From Gimesia chilikensis (GTDB lineage: Bacteria > Planctomycetota > Planctomycetia > Planctomycetales > Planctomycetaceae), in contig NZ_VTSR01000007.1 of NCBI RefSeq assembly GCF_008329715.1, positions 496,001 through 560,000 on the forward strand: 64,000 nucleotides of DNA, given 5' to 3'. The position numbers were made by a program, and so were the translations under genes. Below, piece after piece: positions 48,967 through 57,929 of the stretch (position 1 is its first letter; the number at the start of each line of letters is the position of its first letter). The notes under the pieces were generated by a model, which saw nothing but the letters and a program-made list of their open reading frames with translations, made no database searches and was not told the origin of the DNA.

Positions 48967-51843
48967 ATGAATTTCAAGCGATGTGCTCTACTCTTGTTTC
49001 TGCTCCTGCTGAGCTCCTTTTCCGCACAAACCGGCTCCGCTGAGGAGAAAAAAACGCCGGTTTTCGAATCGGACATTCAGCCCATTTTTTCCGCCAAGTG
49101 CGGCAAATGTCACTGGGATAAGGTCCGTAAGGGGGGACTGGATCTCTCCCGCATCGAAGGTCTGCATAAAGGGGGCGAATCGGGTGAATCATCGCTGGCC
49201 GAATCTGTCGATGAGAGCCTGTTGTGGATCATGATCGATGGCGGCGGCATGCCTCCCGATGATTCACCACAGTTGACCGAAGACGAGCTGGCACTGATCC
49301 GCAAATGGCTCAAAACGGGAGCCCAGACAGAAAAGCCGATTCAACTGGAAGAAGAAAAGCTCAACCAGCACGATGTGCTGCCGATTGTCTTGCTGCGGTG
49401 CACCGCCTGTCATGGCGCGGAACTCAAACGGGGCGGCCTCGATCTGCGCACGCCGGCCAGCATGCAGAAAGGGGGCGAACATGGTCCCGCTTTTGTCGCA
49501 GGCAAACCGGAAGAGAGTCTGATGATCCAGCGGATTGAAAGCCAGGCCTGTCCGCCGCGTGAGCTGCTGCTCAAGTTCTTTGTTCGCAGACCGCCTGAAT
49601 CGGAAGTCGAGAAACTGAAGAACTGGATTGCCGCCGGTGCTCCGGTGGCTGATATCGAGCCCGACGTCGCCACCACGGGACCGGATCCCCTGGTGACTGC
49701 AGAAGATCGCGAGCACTGGGCCTTTCAACCACCCCAAGCACCGCAAGGTGTGAAGTCCATCGATGAATTAATCCAGAAACAACTCAAGGCACACGAACTG
49801 GATTTTTCCCCGGAAGCGGACCGCGACACCTTAATCCGACGTGCCTATGTCGATCTGATCGGCATGCCCCCTGCCGTTGAAGAATGGAAGTACTGGCGAA
49901 CCAGCGACGATCCGCACTGGTATCAGACAATGATCGATCAGTTGCTGGCGTCACCCCACTATGGAGAACGCTGGGGACGTTACTGGCTGGATGTCGCCGG
50001 CTATGCTGATTCTGAAGGGGGTGTCTCCTCTGATCCACTGCGGGCCGTCGCCTGGAAGTACCGCGATTACGTCATCGACGCCTTCAACAAAGACAAACCT
50101 TACGATCGCTTCCTGCTGGAACAGATTGCCGGCGATGAACTGCTCGACGTGCAGAAAGCTCCTGAAGTCACGCAGGAAATGGTCGACAACCTGGTCGCAA
50201 CCGGATTCCTGCGAATGGGCATCGACCAGACCGGTTCCCGCACGATGAACTTCGTCCCGGAACGACTGGGAGTGATCGACGACGCGATTAACGTCATGGG
50301 CTCAGGTGTCATGGGACTGACCATGGAATGTGCCCGCTGTCATTCGCATAAGTATGATCCAATTCCCCACCGGGATTATTACCGGTTCAAAGCGGTCTTC
50401 CAGGGAGCACTGGACGAATACGACTGGCTTACATTCAAGAATCGTTCGCTGGAGCTGGGCACATCGGAACAGAAACAACGGGTCAAACAGACCAATCCGG
50501 TCCTCAACAAAGAGCTGAAGCAGCTCGCCGCCCAGCGCAGAAAGGCGGAAGCAGATCTGCAGCTGGAACTGCTCAAGCAGCATTATCCGGAGCAGAGTGA
50601 AGAGGATCGCCAGAAAACGCTGCGGGCCCTGAAAATCGCCGACAATAACCGGACGCAGGAGCAGCGGATCCTGGTCGAAAAACTGAGAACCGCTGAGCTC
50701 ATGCCGGAAACGGCCTGGAATGACGCGGTGCAGGCAGCCAAACAGCGACTGAAGGAGACCGATCAGGAGACAGCACGCGTGCAGGCGAAGATGGAACCGC
50801 CTTTGACGATTCGTGCACTCTGGGATCGCGGACGCCCTTCCCCCACGTATATCCTGAGACGCGGAGAACACGCGCAACCGGGCGAACTGGTTGGCCCGGG
50901 GGCACCTGCGGTGCTGGATCCACCGGGAACGCCGTTCGTCGTCAAGCCCCCCTTCCCCGAGGGCACTCCGAAAACCGGTCGTCGTCTGGCACTGGCCCGC
51001 TGGTTGACGCGGGACGATCATCCGCTGACCGCGCGGGTCATGGTAAACCGCATCTGGTATCACCATTTTGGAACCGGCCTGGTCAAATCGCTGGAGAATT
51101 TCGGCGTCAAAGGGGAACGTCCTTCGCATCCCGAACTGCTGGACTGGCTGGCCGTCCGCTTCGTCGAAGAGGGTTGGAGCATCAAAGAGCTGCACCGCCT
51201 GATTATGAACTCCCGAACCTATCGCCAGTCGAGTCAGATTACTGACGCGATTCAGAAACACGATCCGCAGAATCGCCTGCTGTCACATTTCCCGCTGCGG
51301 CGGATGAATGCGGAAGCACTCCGCGATTCCCTGCTGTTTATTTCCGGCAAACTGGATGACGATGCCGGCGGTCCTCCCGATTCAGTCAGCGTCGATCAGA
51401 ATGGTCTGGTAAGCGCAAACGCGACCGCCGAGGGGGGCTGGAGACGCAGTATCTATCTGCAATACCGACGAACGCAGATTCCGACGATGCTGGACACCTT
51501 CGATTATCCCGAAATGGGCCCCAACTGTGTCACGCGGAGTATTTCCACGGTATCGCCCCAGTCACTGATGCTGATGAACAATGAACGGGTCCGCGACCTG
51601 GCAGTGGCCTTTGCGGACCGGGTTCAGCAGACACTGGCGAAACAGAACCTGGACTCCCCGGCAGCCCGCGTTGCGCTGGTTTACGAAATGGCTCTGTGTC
51701 GTCCCCCCAGTGAAACCGAACGTAAACTGGGGGTTGCGACTCTCAAGAAACTGGAGACCAGCTGGAACGAAAATTCCCAGGCGGCCCTGGAGACGTATTG
51801 CCATACGATCCTGAATTCCGCTGCATTCCTTTATATTGACTAG
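48967..51843 (+). CDS. PSD1 protein with two N-terminal cytochrome c domains
   Basis: The 958-residue product has a signal peptide (MNFKRCALLLFLLLLSSFSAQTGSA). Two cytochrome domains of the same type follow, with haem sites CGKCH (near residue 44) and CTACH (near 144), each followed by a KGGLDL- or RGGLDL-like phrase. DUF1549 lies at about 260-480 (RRAYVDLIGMPP, YGERWGRYWLDVAGYADSEGG, CARCHSHKYDP). A charged coiled coil occupies about 505-610 and DUF1553 about 670-950. The first PSD1 protein in this window has only one N-terminal cytochrome domain, so the two are not interchangeable. Expected location is the periplasm. It is followed by its DUF1501 partner at five bases. Confidence 0.9.
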   Translation: MNFKRCALLLFLLLLSSFSAQTGSAEEKKTPVFESDIQPIFSAKCGKCHWDKVRKGGLDLSRIEGLHKGGESGESSLAESVDESLLWIMIDGGGMPPDDSPQLTEDELALIRKWLKTGAQTEKPIQLEEEKLNQHDVLPIVLLRCTACHGAELKRGGLDLRTPASMQKGGEHGPAFVAGKPEESLMIQRIESQACPPRELLLKFFVRRPPESEVEKLKNWIAAGAPVADIEPDVATTGPDPLVTAEDREHWAFQPPQAPQGVKSIDELIQKQLKAHELDFSPEADRDTLIRRAYVDLIGMPPAVEEWKYWRTSDDPHWYQTMIDQLLASPHYGERWGRYWLDVAGYADSEGGVSSDPLRAVAWKYRDYVIDAFNKDKPYDRFLLEQIAGDELLDVQKAPEVTQEMVDNLVATGFLRMGIDQTGSRTMNFVPERLGVIDDAINVMGSGVMGLTMECARCHSHKYDPIPHRDYYRFKAVFQGALDEYDWLTFKNRSLELGTSEQKQRVKQTNPVLNKELKQLAAQRRKAEADLQLELLKQHYPEQSEEDRQKTLRALKIADNNRTQEQRILVEKLRTAELMPETAWNDAVQAAKQRLKETDQETARVQAKMEPPLTIRALWDRGRPSPTYILRRGEHAQPGELVGPGAPAVLDPPGTPFVVKPPFPEGTPKTGRRLALARWLTRDDHPLTARVMVNRIWYHHFGTGLVKSLENFGVKGERPSHPELLDWLAVRFVEEGWSIKELHRLIMNSRTYRQSSQITDAIQKHDPQNRLLSHFPLRRMNAEALRDSLLFISGKLDDDAGGPPDSVSVDQNGLVSANATAEGGWRRSIYLQYRRTQIPTMLDTFDYPEMGPNCVTRSISTVSPQSLMLMNNERVRDLAVAFADRVQQTLAKQNLDSPAARVALVYEMALCRPPSETERKLGVATLKKLETSWNENSQAALETYCHTILNSAAFLYID

Positions 51844-51847
51844 TACG

Positions 51848-53311
51848 ATGAAGCATTCTTCCGAACCACTGCAGACACGTCGTGACTTTTTTGCCCGGAC
51901 CAGTGATGGCATCATGGGCGCAGCGCTGACACACCTGTTCTGCCAGGATTTTTTTGGCGGAACCCAGGCACTCGCATCTGAGTCAGAACACGCGCCACAA
52001 CAGTACGACCTGAAACCGAAGGAACCGCACCATCCGCCCAAAGCGACATCGGTGATCCACCTGTTTATGAACGGGGGGCCGAGCCAGATGGATCTGTTCG
52101 ATCCCAAGCCGGTGCTCGACAAGATGGATGGCAAACCCTACCCGGGGAACATCGAAGACCTGGGGAACTCGAACACGAGTAGTATCGGAGAAATGCTGGG
52201 CGGACAATACAAGTTCGCCCGACACGGGGAATCGGGAATGTGGATGGCCGACGTCCTGCCGGAAACTGCGAAGATGACTGACGAACTCTGTCTGCTCAAT
52301 TCGATGTGGACCGACCACCCCAACCACGACAATGCCCTGTATAAAATTCACAGCGGGCGGCTGTTCATGGGCTATCCCACGTTTGGTTCCTGGACCGTCT
52401 ACGGGCTGGGCACCGAAAATCAGAATCTGCCTGCGTATGTCGTGCTGACCGATCCCCTGGGGGCTCCCAAGAACGGTACCCGTAACTGGACAGCCGGCTT
52501 TCTGCCTCCGACTTACCAGGGAACGCGGCTGCGTCCGACCGGTTCGCCGATCCTGAATCTGAAACCTCAGTACGAACAACCTTCGGCGGTGACCGAGTCC
52601 GCACAGAAACTGCTGAACCAGTTGGATGAGATTCATCGCAAAGAGCGTCCTTATAATCCGCTGCTGGATGCCCGCATCGAATCGTATAGCCTGGCAGCGC
52701 GGATGCAGATGTCAGCCACCGAAGCCCTTGACCTTTCCAAAGAGACGAAACCCACACTGGAGCAGTATGGTATCGGCGAGAAAGCGACCGACTCGTATGG
52801 TCGCCGCTGCCTGCTGGCCCGCCGTCTGGTGGAACGGGGCGTCCGGTTTGTGCAGATCTTCCTGGAAGAACAACCGTGGGACAGTCACGCCGACCTGAAT
52901 GCCAACCATCGCCTGATGTGCGAACGCACGGACAAACCGGTGGCTGGACTGCTGCGTGACCTGAAACAGCGGGGACTGCTCGATAATACGCTAGTCATCT
53001 GGGGCGGTGAATTTGGACGAACGCCGACTACGCAGAAATCATCGAACGGATATTCAGGCCGCGATCACAACATGCAGGCCTTCACTTCCTGGATGGCCGG
53101 CGGTGGCGTGAAAGGGGGCACGACCTACGGCGTCACCGATGATTTCGGACACAGCGTCGTCGAGAATCCGGTGAGCGTGCATGACTTCCATGCGACCATT
53201 CTACACCTGCTGGGACTGCATCATCAGAAACTCCATTTCACCCGCAGCGGGCTGGAAGAGCGGCTGACCGGGGTCAAGCCGCCCCGCGTGGTCAAGGAGA
53301 TCATCAGTTGA
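51848..53311 (+). CDS. DUF1501 Tat-exported protein
   Basis: The 487-residue product starts at ATG 51848; a TTG at 51836 would add only four residues. The N-terminus contains a Tat-like motif (TRRDFFARTSDGIMGAAL). DUF1501 landmarks are HLFMNGGPSQMDLFDPKP, HPNHDNALYKIHSGR, ARRLVERGVRFVQI, WDSHADL, VIWGGEFGRTP and GRDHNMQAFTSWMAGGG. It shares these with the DUF1501 gene at 47389 but is clearly diverged. Its stop codon overlaps the TTG start of the amidohydrolase gene, tying the three genes into one unit. The reaction is unknown. Confidence 0.9.
   Translation: MKHSSEPLQTRRDFFARTSDGIMGAALTHLFCQDFFGGTQALASESEHAPQQYDLKPKEPHHPPKATSVIHLFMNGGPSQMDLFDPKPVLDKMDGKPYPGNIEDLGNSNTSSIGEMLGGQYKFARHGESGMWMADVLPETAKMTDELCLLNSMWTDHPNHDNALYKIHSGRLFMGYPTFGSWTVYGLGTENQNLPAYVVLTDPLGAPKNGTRNWTAGFLPPTYQGTRLRPTGSPILNLKPQYEQPSAVTESAQKLLNQLDEIHRKERPYNPLLDARIESYSLAARMQMSATEALDLSKETKPTLEQYGIGEKATDSYGRRCLLARRLVERGVRFVQIFLEEQPWDSHADLNANHRLMCERTDKPVAGLLRDLKQRGLLDNTLVIWGGEFGRTPTTQKSSNGYSGRDHNMQAFTSWMAGGGVKGGTTYGVTDDFGHSVVENPVSVHDFHATILHLLGLHHQKLHFTRSGLEERLTGVKPPRVVKEIIS
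53294..53299 (+). promoter_or_regulatory. Ribosome binding site for a TTG start
   Basis: AAGGAG lies eight bases before TTG 53308, inside the end of the DUF1501 gene. It supports the TTG as the real start, which is needed to keep the Tat signal. Confidence 0.75.
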
Positions 53312-55119
53312 ACCCATCTGAATCAGGCCTGACCCGTCGTGAACTGCTGCAGTGTGCCGCGACTGCTGGTGTTGCAGTTGCGTTGGGAAACAGTATGAGC
53401 TGGGGAGCCGATGCAATGGATGCGCGACCGACGATCATCGATACCAACGTCAGCCTGTTCGACTGGCCTTTTCGTCGACTCCCGCTGGATGAGACCTCGC
53501 TGCTGGTCAAGAAACTGCGATCCCTGGGAGTGGTACAGGCCTGGGCCGGCAGTTATGAAGGTATTCTGCACCGCGATCTGTCTTCCGTTAATCAGCGACT
53601 GGTTGAGGAATGTCAGAAGTATCCTGAACTGATTCCGTTCGGCACCATCAATGTGTCACTGCCGGGCTGGGAAGACGATTTCCAGGATTGCCTGACCAAA
53701 CATCAGATGCCGGGAGTGCGGGTCTACCCGGGATATCATGGTTACGCTTTGGATGATCCCCAGTTTAAAGAACTTTTGAAGCAGGCAGCCAGTCAGAAGG
53801 TTCTGGTGCAGATTGTCGTTTCACTGGAAGACACGCGTACGCAGAGTCATCTGTTGCGTGTGGCTGATCTGGATGTGCAACCGCTGCCGGAAGTGGTCCA
53901 ACAAATTCCGGATTGCAAAGTCCAACTGCTTAATGCACGTCCGCGTTCACCGTTGTTGAAACAGCTGGAGGAAACGCCCGGGATCTACTTTGATACTGCT
54001 CGCGTGGATGGAACGGATGGCGTGCCGAATCTGATCGAAGCTGCTCCTGCGGGTCGGGTCCTGTTTGGCAGCCATGCGCCGTTTCTGATTCCCGAAGCAC
54101 CGCTGGTGCGTGTTTATGAAGCCCGCAAGCTCGACGCACCGGCGCTGGCCGCCCTGCTGTCGGGGAATGCGAGTCGCCTGCTGAAATCCTGTCGGGAGAA
54201 GCAGGCTTCTGCCGTTACGGAACGCAAACCAGAGCCCCTGCCCACGACAATCGACGCCGAACAAATTCATGCCGGGCTGCCCGGTCAAGCACAGTTGAAA
54301 CGCTATCGCATCTGGGATTCCTACTTCACGCCCTCGCATTCGAATCCGGGTCGTGATGGGAGCAGCCGCCTGATCGCGGATATTGAGCGCGCCCTGCCTG
54401 CTGCCCGCACCGGTCAGTTTGAAAAACTGTGTTACTTCGCGCATGTGGGACTGGGCACAACCAGTGATTCCCAGCTGGAGCAACTGCTGCGTGAGCAACC
54501 TGACGTAATACTGAAACCGCTGGAGCGCTGGCCCGAGCTGTTAATCGGGATGATGCAGTTGAATGCCAACGATGTGCCGGCTTCCCTGGCGGCATTGGAT
54601 CAGTGGATTAAGAACGGCCCAATGCGGGGCGTCTATTTCGCCAGCAGTGGTCCCGGGGCACAGGTCTGTACGCATCCGAACTTCAACCCGCTGGTCGAAC
54701 GCATTGGCGAGTTGAACGGCGTGATCATGCAGCACACCTGGTTCAAGACCGGTGGCAAAGGGGGACCGGGTGAATCGACGCCGGACGACCTCGTGGTTCT
54801 GGCCAAACGATTTCCCGACCAGCAATTCCTGTGCGCCCACGCGGGTGGCGAATGGGAACAGGGCATCCGCGCGGTCCGGGATTGCGGGAATATTCTCGTA
54901 GAGACTTCGGGCTTCGACCCGACGGCGGGCTTCATTGAAATGGCCGTCCGCGAACTGGGGGCCGAACGCGTGGTCTTTGGGAGCCACCTTCCCTCACGCT
55001 CACTGGGAACCGAATTGTGTAAAGTCACCTGTGCCCAGATTACCGAACAGGAGAAATTCCTGATCCTGGGTGAGAACTATCGGCGGTTGCTGGCGGCGCA
55101 GGGTGCGAAAGCAGACTGA
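53308..55119 (+). CDS. Tandem amidohydrolase-2-like protein with Tat signal
   Basis: The 603-residue product starts at TTG 53308. A Tat-type signal follows (TRRELLQCAATAGVAVAL). Two amidohydrolase-2-like barrels are in tandem, roughly 40-290 and 325-600. The usual N-terminal HxH metal motif is missing from both: the equivalent strands read IIDTNVSLFDWPF and IWDSYFTPSH. The late barrel motif normally GSDxP reads GSHAP in the first and GSHLP in the second. CAHAGG and HTWFKTGG in the second domain could still bind a metal. Whether it is catalytic is open. It is co-transcribed with the second PSD1/DUF1501 pair and probably exported. Confidence 0.75.
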   Translation: MNPSESGLTRRELLQCAATAGVAVALGNSMSWGADAMDARPTIIDTNVSLFDWPFRRLPLDETSLLVKKLRSLGVVQAWAGSYEGILHRDLSSVNQRLVEECQKYPELIPFGTINVSLPGWEDDFQDCLTKHQMPGVRVYPGYHGYALDDPQFKELLKQAASQKVLVQIVVSLEDTRTQSHLLRVADLDVQPLPEVVQQIPDCKVQLLNARPRSPLLKQLEETPGIYFDTARVDGTDGVPNLIEAAPAGRVLFGSHAPFLIPEAPLVRVYEARKLDAPALAALLSGNASRLLKSCREKQASAVTERKPEPLPTTIDAEQIHAGLPGQAQLKRYRIWDSYFTPSHSNPGRDGSSRLIADIERALPAARTGQFEKLCYFAHVGLGTTSDSQLEQLLREQPDVILKPLERWPELLIGMMQLNANDVPASLAALDQWIKNGPMRGVYFASSGPGAQVCTHPNFNPLVERIGELNGVIMQHTWFKTGGKGGPGESTPDDLVVLAKRFPDQQFLCAHAGGEWEQGIRAVRDCGNILVETSGFDPTAGFIEMAVRELGAERVVFGSHLPSRSLGTELCKVTCAQITEQEKFLILGENYRRLLAAQGAKAD

Positions 55120-55135
55120 TGACAGCTGAGCTCTA

Positions 55136-55870
55136 TCATTCTGCCCGACGTCCCGTGCGGCGATAATCCTGAGGCGTCATGCCGGTTGTACTGCGGAACT
55201 GACGTGTGAAGGCACTCTGGTCGGCATAGCCGACATTCAGGGCGATCGCAGAGATGGGAGCGTCCGTCTCACATAACTGCTGCTGAGCCAGATCGATGCG
55301 GAGTTTCAAGAGCCACTGGCTGGCATTCAGTCCGAACACGCGACGGATTCGGCGGTCGAACTGATAGCGGGACATCTGTGCCTGCGCAGCCAGTTCCGGA
55401 ATGGACGGGGGTTCAGCCAGATGCTGTTCGGCATATTGAATGGCGGTGGCAACGTGCTGATATTCTGCGGTCGCGTAGTCCGGCAGTTGCAGGTCTTTGG
55501 AAACGCCGACCAGTCCGACCACGGTGCCCCGGCGGTTCTTGAGGGGCAGCTTGGTCGTCAGGCACCAGCCCACTTCGCGCGAGGGGTAGACGTGCAGTTC
55601 GAGTTGGGAAAGCAAGGGTTTCCCGGTTTTGAGCACGCGCTGATCCTGTTCCTGAAAACGGTTTCCCAGCGGCGACCGAAAGACTTCACAGGGAGTCCGT
55701 CCCAGCAGTTGAGCCTTGGTTTGCATGCCACACCGCTGCTGCAGCGTGGTGTTCACAACCAGATAGGCCCCACTCCTGTCCTTGATGAAATAGACGATAT
55801 CAGGCAGATGATCGAAAAGTGCTTCGCCGGTAAACGGCTCATCCAGTTGCTGCAGTAATTCGTGGATCAT
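55136..55870 (-). CDS. AraC-family regulator with PAS domain
   Basis: The 244-residue protein has an N-terminal PAS-like domain (about 15-130: LFDHLPDIVYFIKDRSGAYLVVN, then LGRTPCEVFRSPLGNRF and VGLVGVSKDL). The C-terminal region (140-240) has an AraC double helix-turn-helix: SIPELAAQAQMSRYQFDRRIRRVFG, then PISAIALNVGYADQSAFTRQFRSTTGMTPQDYR. It is divergent from the hydroxyproline genes across about 150 bases, which makes it the likely regulator of that cluster. The PAS pocket may sense a small ligand. Adjacent GTG/ATG alternatives were not needed. Confidence 0.88.
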   Translation of the reverse strand: MIHELLQQLDEPFTGEALFDHLPDIVYFIKDRSGAYLVVNTTLQQRCGMQTKAQLLGRTPCEVFRSPLGNRFQEQDQRVLKTGKPLLSQLELHVYPSREVGWCLTTKLPLKNRRGTVVGLVGVSKDLQLPDYATAEYQHVATAIQYAEQHLAEPPSIPELAAQAQMSRYQFDRRIRRVFGLNASQWLLKLRIDLAQQQLCETDAPISAIALNVGYADQSAFTRQFRSTTGMTPQDYRRTGRRAE

Positions 55871-56022
55871 TGTCGTTCTCTCGGATCCAGATCTCTAAAA
55901 ACTCGATTATGCGCATTTTCAAGTCTGTCGTCGAGGGACCGACTATACAGTTCACCCGCGAAACGGGTATGCTGATTCTGGATTAACCGCATTCAGAGTC
56001 CCCCGGAACAAGGAGACGACGC

Positions 56023-56970
56023 GTGACCGAAGAGAGCCGAATCTTTCGTGGCTGCATGCCGGCCTTGATGACTCCCTGCCAGACTGATGGGAGTCCCAAC
56101 TATGACGCGCTGGTCAGCAAGGCCCGGGAGTTGATTGATCTGGGGATGCGGGCCGTGGTCTATTGTGGCTCCATGGGAGACTGGCCGCTGTTGACCGATG
56201 CACAGCGGCAGGAAGGTGTCAGGCGACTGGTCGAAGCGGGCGTGCCGGTCGTTGTTGGTACGGGGGCTCAAAACACGCAGAGCGCCGTGGCTCATGCAGC
56301 GCATGCCCAGGAAGTGGGTGCAGCCGGACTGATGCTGATTCCCCGCGTGCTTTCGCGCGGCTCCTCACCGGCGGCACAAAAGTCGCATTTCTCTGACATA
56401 CTCAAAGCAGCCGACAGGTTACCGGCGGTGATTTATAACAGTCCCTGGTACGGTTTTGAAACCCGCGCTGACCTGTTCTTTGAACTTCGGCGGTCGTATG
56501 GGAATCTGGTGGGCTTCAAGGAATTCGGAGGGGCGGAAGCTCTGAACTACGCCGCCGAGCAGATTACAACCGGTGATTCGGGGCTGTCCCTGATGGTGGG
56601 CGTGGATACGCAGGTCTTTCACGGATTTGTGAACTGCGGCGCCGTTGGTGCGATCACGGGAGTGGGGAATGCGTTGCCGATCCCCGTATTGAAGTTGATC
56701 GCGTTCTGTGAACGGGCAGCGCAGGGAGATGTCGAGGCCCGCAGGCTGGCTCTGGAACTGGATGCGGCCCTGGCGGTCCTCTCCCGGTTTGACGAAGGCC
56801 CCGACCTGGTTCTGTATTACAAATCATTGATGGTACTGGAGGGGAATCCCGAATATCAGTTGCACTTTAACCCGTCGGATCAGCTGTCTGAAAGCCAGCG
56901 GTGTTTTCTGCACGACCAGTGGCAGTTGTTTAAGAACTGGTGGAACCAGTGGCCGGGAGCAAACGCATGA
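56023..56970 (+). CDS. DapA-family protein, probable pyrroline-4-hydroxy-2-carboxylate deaminase
   Basis: The 315-residue TIM-barrel protein starts at GTG 56023 with AAGGAG ten bases upstream. It has the Schiff-base Lys166 in VGFKEFGG, Tyr138 in VIYNSPWYG and the sequence CGSMGDWPLL at the place of the usual GTTGE. The altered motif separates it from true dihydrodipicolinate synthase. With the epimerase and D-amino-acid oxidase downstream it fits the deaminase that turns pyrroline-4-hydroxy-2-carboxylate into alpha-ketoglutarate semialdehyde in hydroxyproline breakdown. Other DapA-like aldolases are possible. Its stop overlaps the next start as ATGA. Confidence 0.8.
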   Translation: MTEESRIFRGCMPALMTPCQTDGSPNYDALVSKARELIDLGMRAVVYCGSMGDWPLLTDAQRQEGVRRLVEAGVPVVVGTGAQNTQSAVAHAAHAQEVGAAGLMLIPRVLSRGSSPAAQKSHFSDILKAADRLPAVIYNSPWYGFETRADLFFELRRSYGNLVGFKEFGGAEALNYAAEQITTGDSGLSLMVGVDTQVFHGFVNCGAVGAITGVGNALPIPVLKLIAFCERAAQGDVEARRLALELDAALAVLSRFDEGPDLVLYYKSLMVLEGNPEYQLHFNPSDQLSESQRCFLHDQWQLFKNWWNQWPGANA

Positions 56971-57929
56971 TGGGATCTGAAGCGCGGGTCCACGTCATCG
57001 ACTCGCATACCGCAGGGGAACCGACGCGTGTCGTGCTGTCAGGAGGTCCTGAGCTTGGTACGGGACCGCTGAGTGCGCGACGGGACCGGTTCCGAAAGAC
57101 TGCAGACGGGTTTCGTCGTACCCTGATTGATGAACCTCGGGGCAACGAGGCGCTGGTGGGGGCCCTGCTCTGTGAGCCGACCGATTCCACGTGCGCCGCG
57201 GGCGTCATCTTCTTTAATAACCGCGGCTACCTGGGGATGTGCGGCCATGGGACGATCGGCGTTGCAGTTACGCTGGCCTACCTGGGACGGATCGAACCGG
57301 GGATGCACAAGCTCGAAACACCGGTGGGTATCGTCAGTGTCCAACTACATGACGCGCATTTGGCGTCGATTGAAAACGTCCCCAGCTATCGACTGCAGGC
57401 GGACGTCACGGTCGAGGTTCCTCAACTGGGACCCATTCATGGTGACCTCGCCTGGGGTGGCAACTGGTTCTTTCTGGCGGATTCCCCGCTGCCATTAACT
57501 GCCGAACGGATTCCGGAGCTGACGACCGCCGGCTTACGTTTGCGGAGTGTTTTAGCAGAACAGGGCATTTGTGGTGCGTCAGGTGAGGAAATCGACCATA
57601 TTGAATTCTTCGGGCCTGCAGAATCTCCCGAGGCGGACAGTCGGAATTTTGTCCTCTGTCCGGGAGGCGCTTACGACCGCTCGCCTTGTGGAACGGGGTT
57701 GAGTGCGAAGCTGGCCTGCCTGGCAGCTGCAGGAAAGCTGGCACCGGGTGAGACCTGGGTGCAGGAGAGTATCATCGGCAGCCGGTTTGAGGGATCGTAT
57801 CGACAGGGACCCGCTGATCAAATTCTGCCCCGGATTACGGGCAGTGCGTATATCGTGAGTGAAAGTCAGCTGATTCAACAGCCGGGAGATCCGTTCGGGC
57901 AAGGCATCCCGACAGGAGCCATCAAATGA
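56967..57929 (+). CDS. 4-hydroxyproline 2-epimerase (proline racemase family)
   Basis: The 320-residue product contains both catalytic cysteines of proline racemase-like epimerases: Cys92 in MCGHGTIGV and Cys241 in SPCGTGLSAK. Cysteine at both positions fits an epimerase or racemase rather than the dehydratase relatives, which have Thr or Ser at one site. With the flanking genes it probably converts trans-4-hydroxy-L-proline to cis-4-hydroxy-D-proline in the cytoplasm. ATG 56967 overlaps the stop of the deaminase gene; a GTG at 56940 would lie inside that gene. Proline racemase itself cannot be excluded. Confidence 0.85.
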   Translation: MMGSEARVHVIDSHTAGEPTRVVLSGGPELGTGPLSARRDRFRKTADGFRRTLIDEPRGNEALVGALLCEPTDSTCAAGVIFFNNRGYLGMCGHGTIGVAVTLAYLGRIEPGMHKLETPVGIVSVQLHDAHLASIENVPSYRLQADVTVEVPQLGPIHGDLAWGGNWFFLADSPLPLTAERIPELTTAGLRLRSVLAEQGICGASGEEIDHIEFFGPAESPEADSRNFVLCPGGAYDRSPCGTGLSAKLACLAAAGKLAPGETWVQESIIGSRFEGSYRQGPADQILPRITGSAYIVSESQLIQQPGDPFGQGIPTGAIK

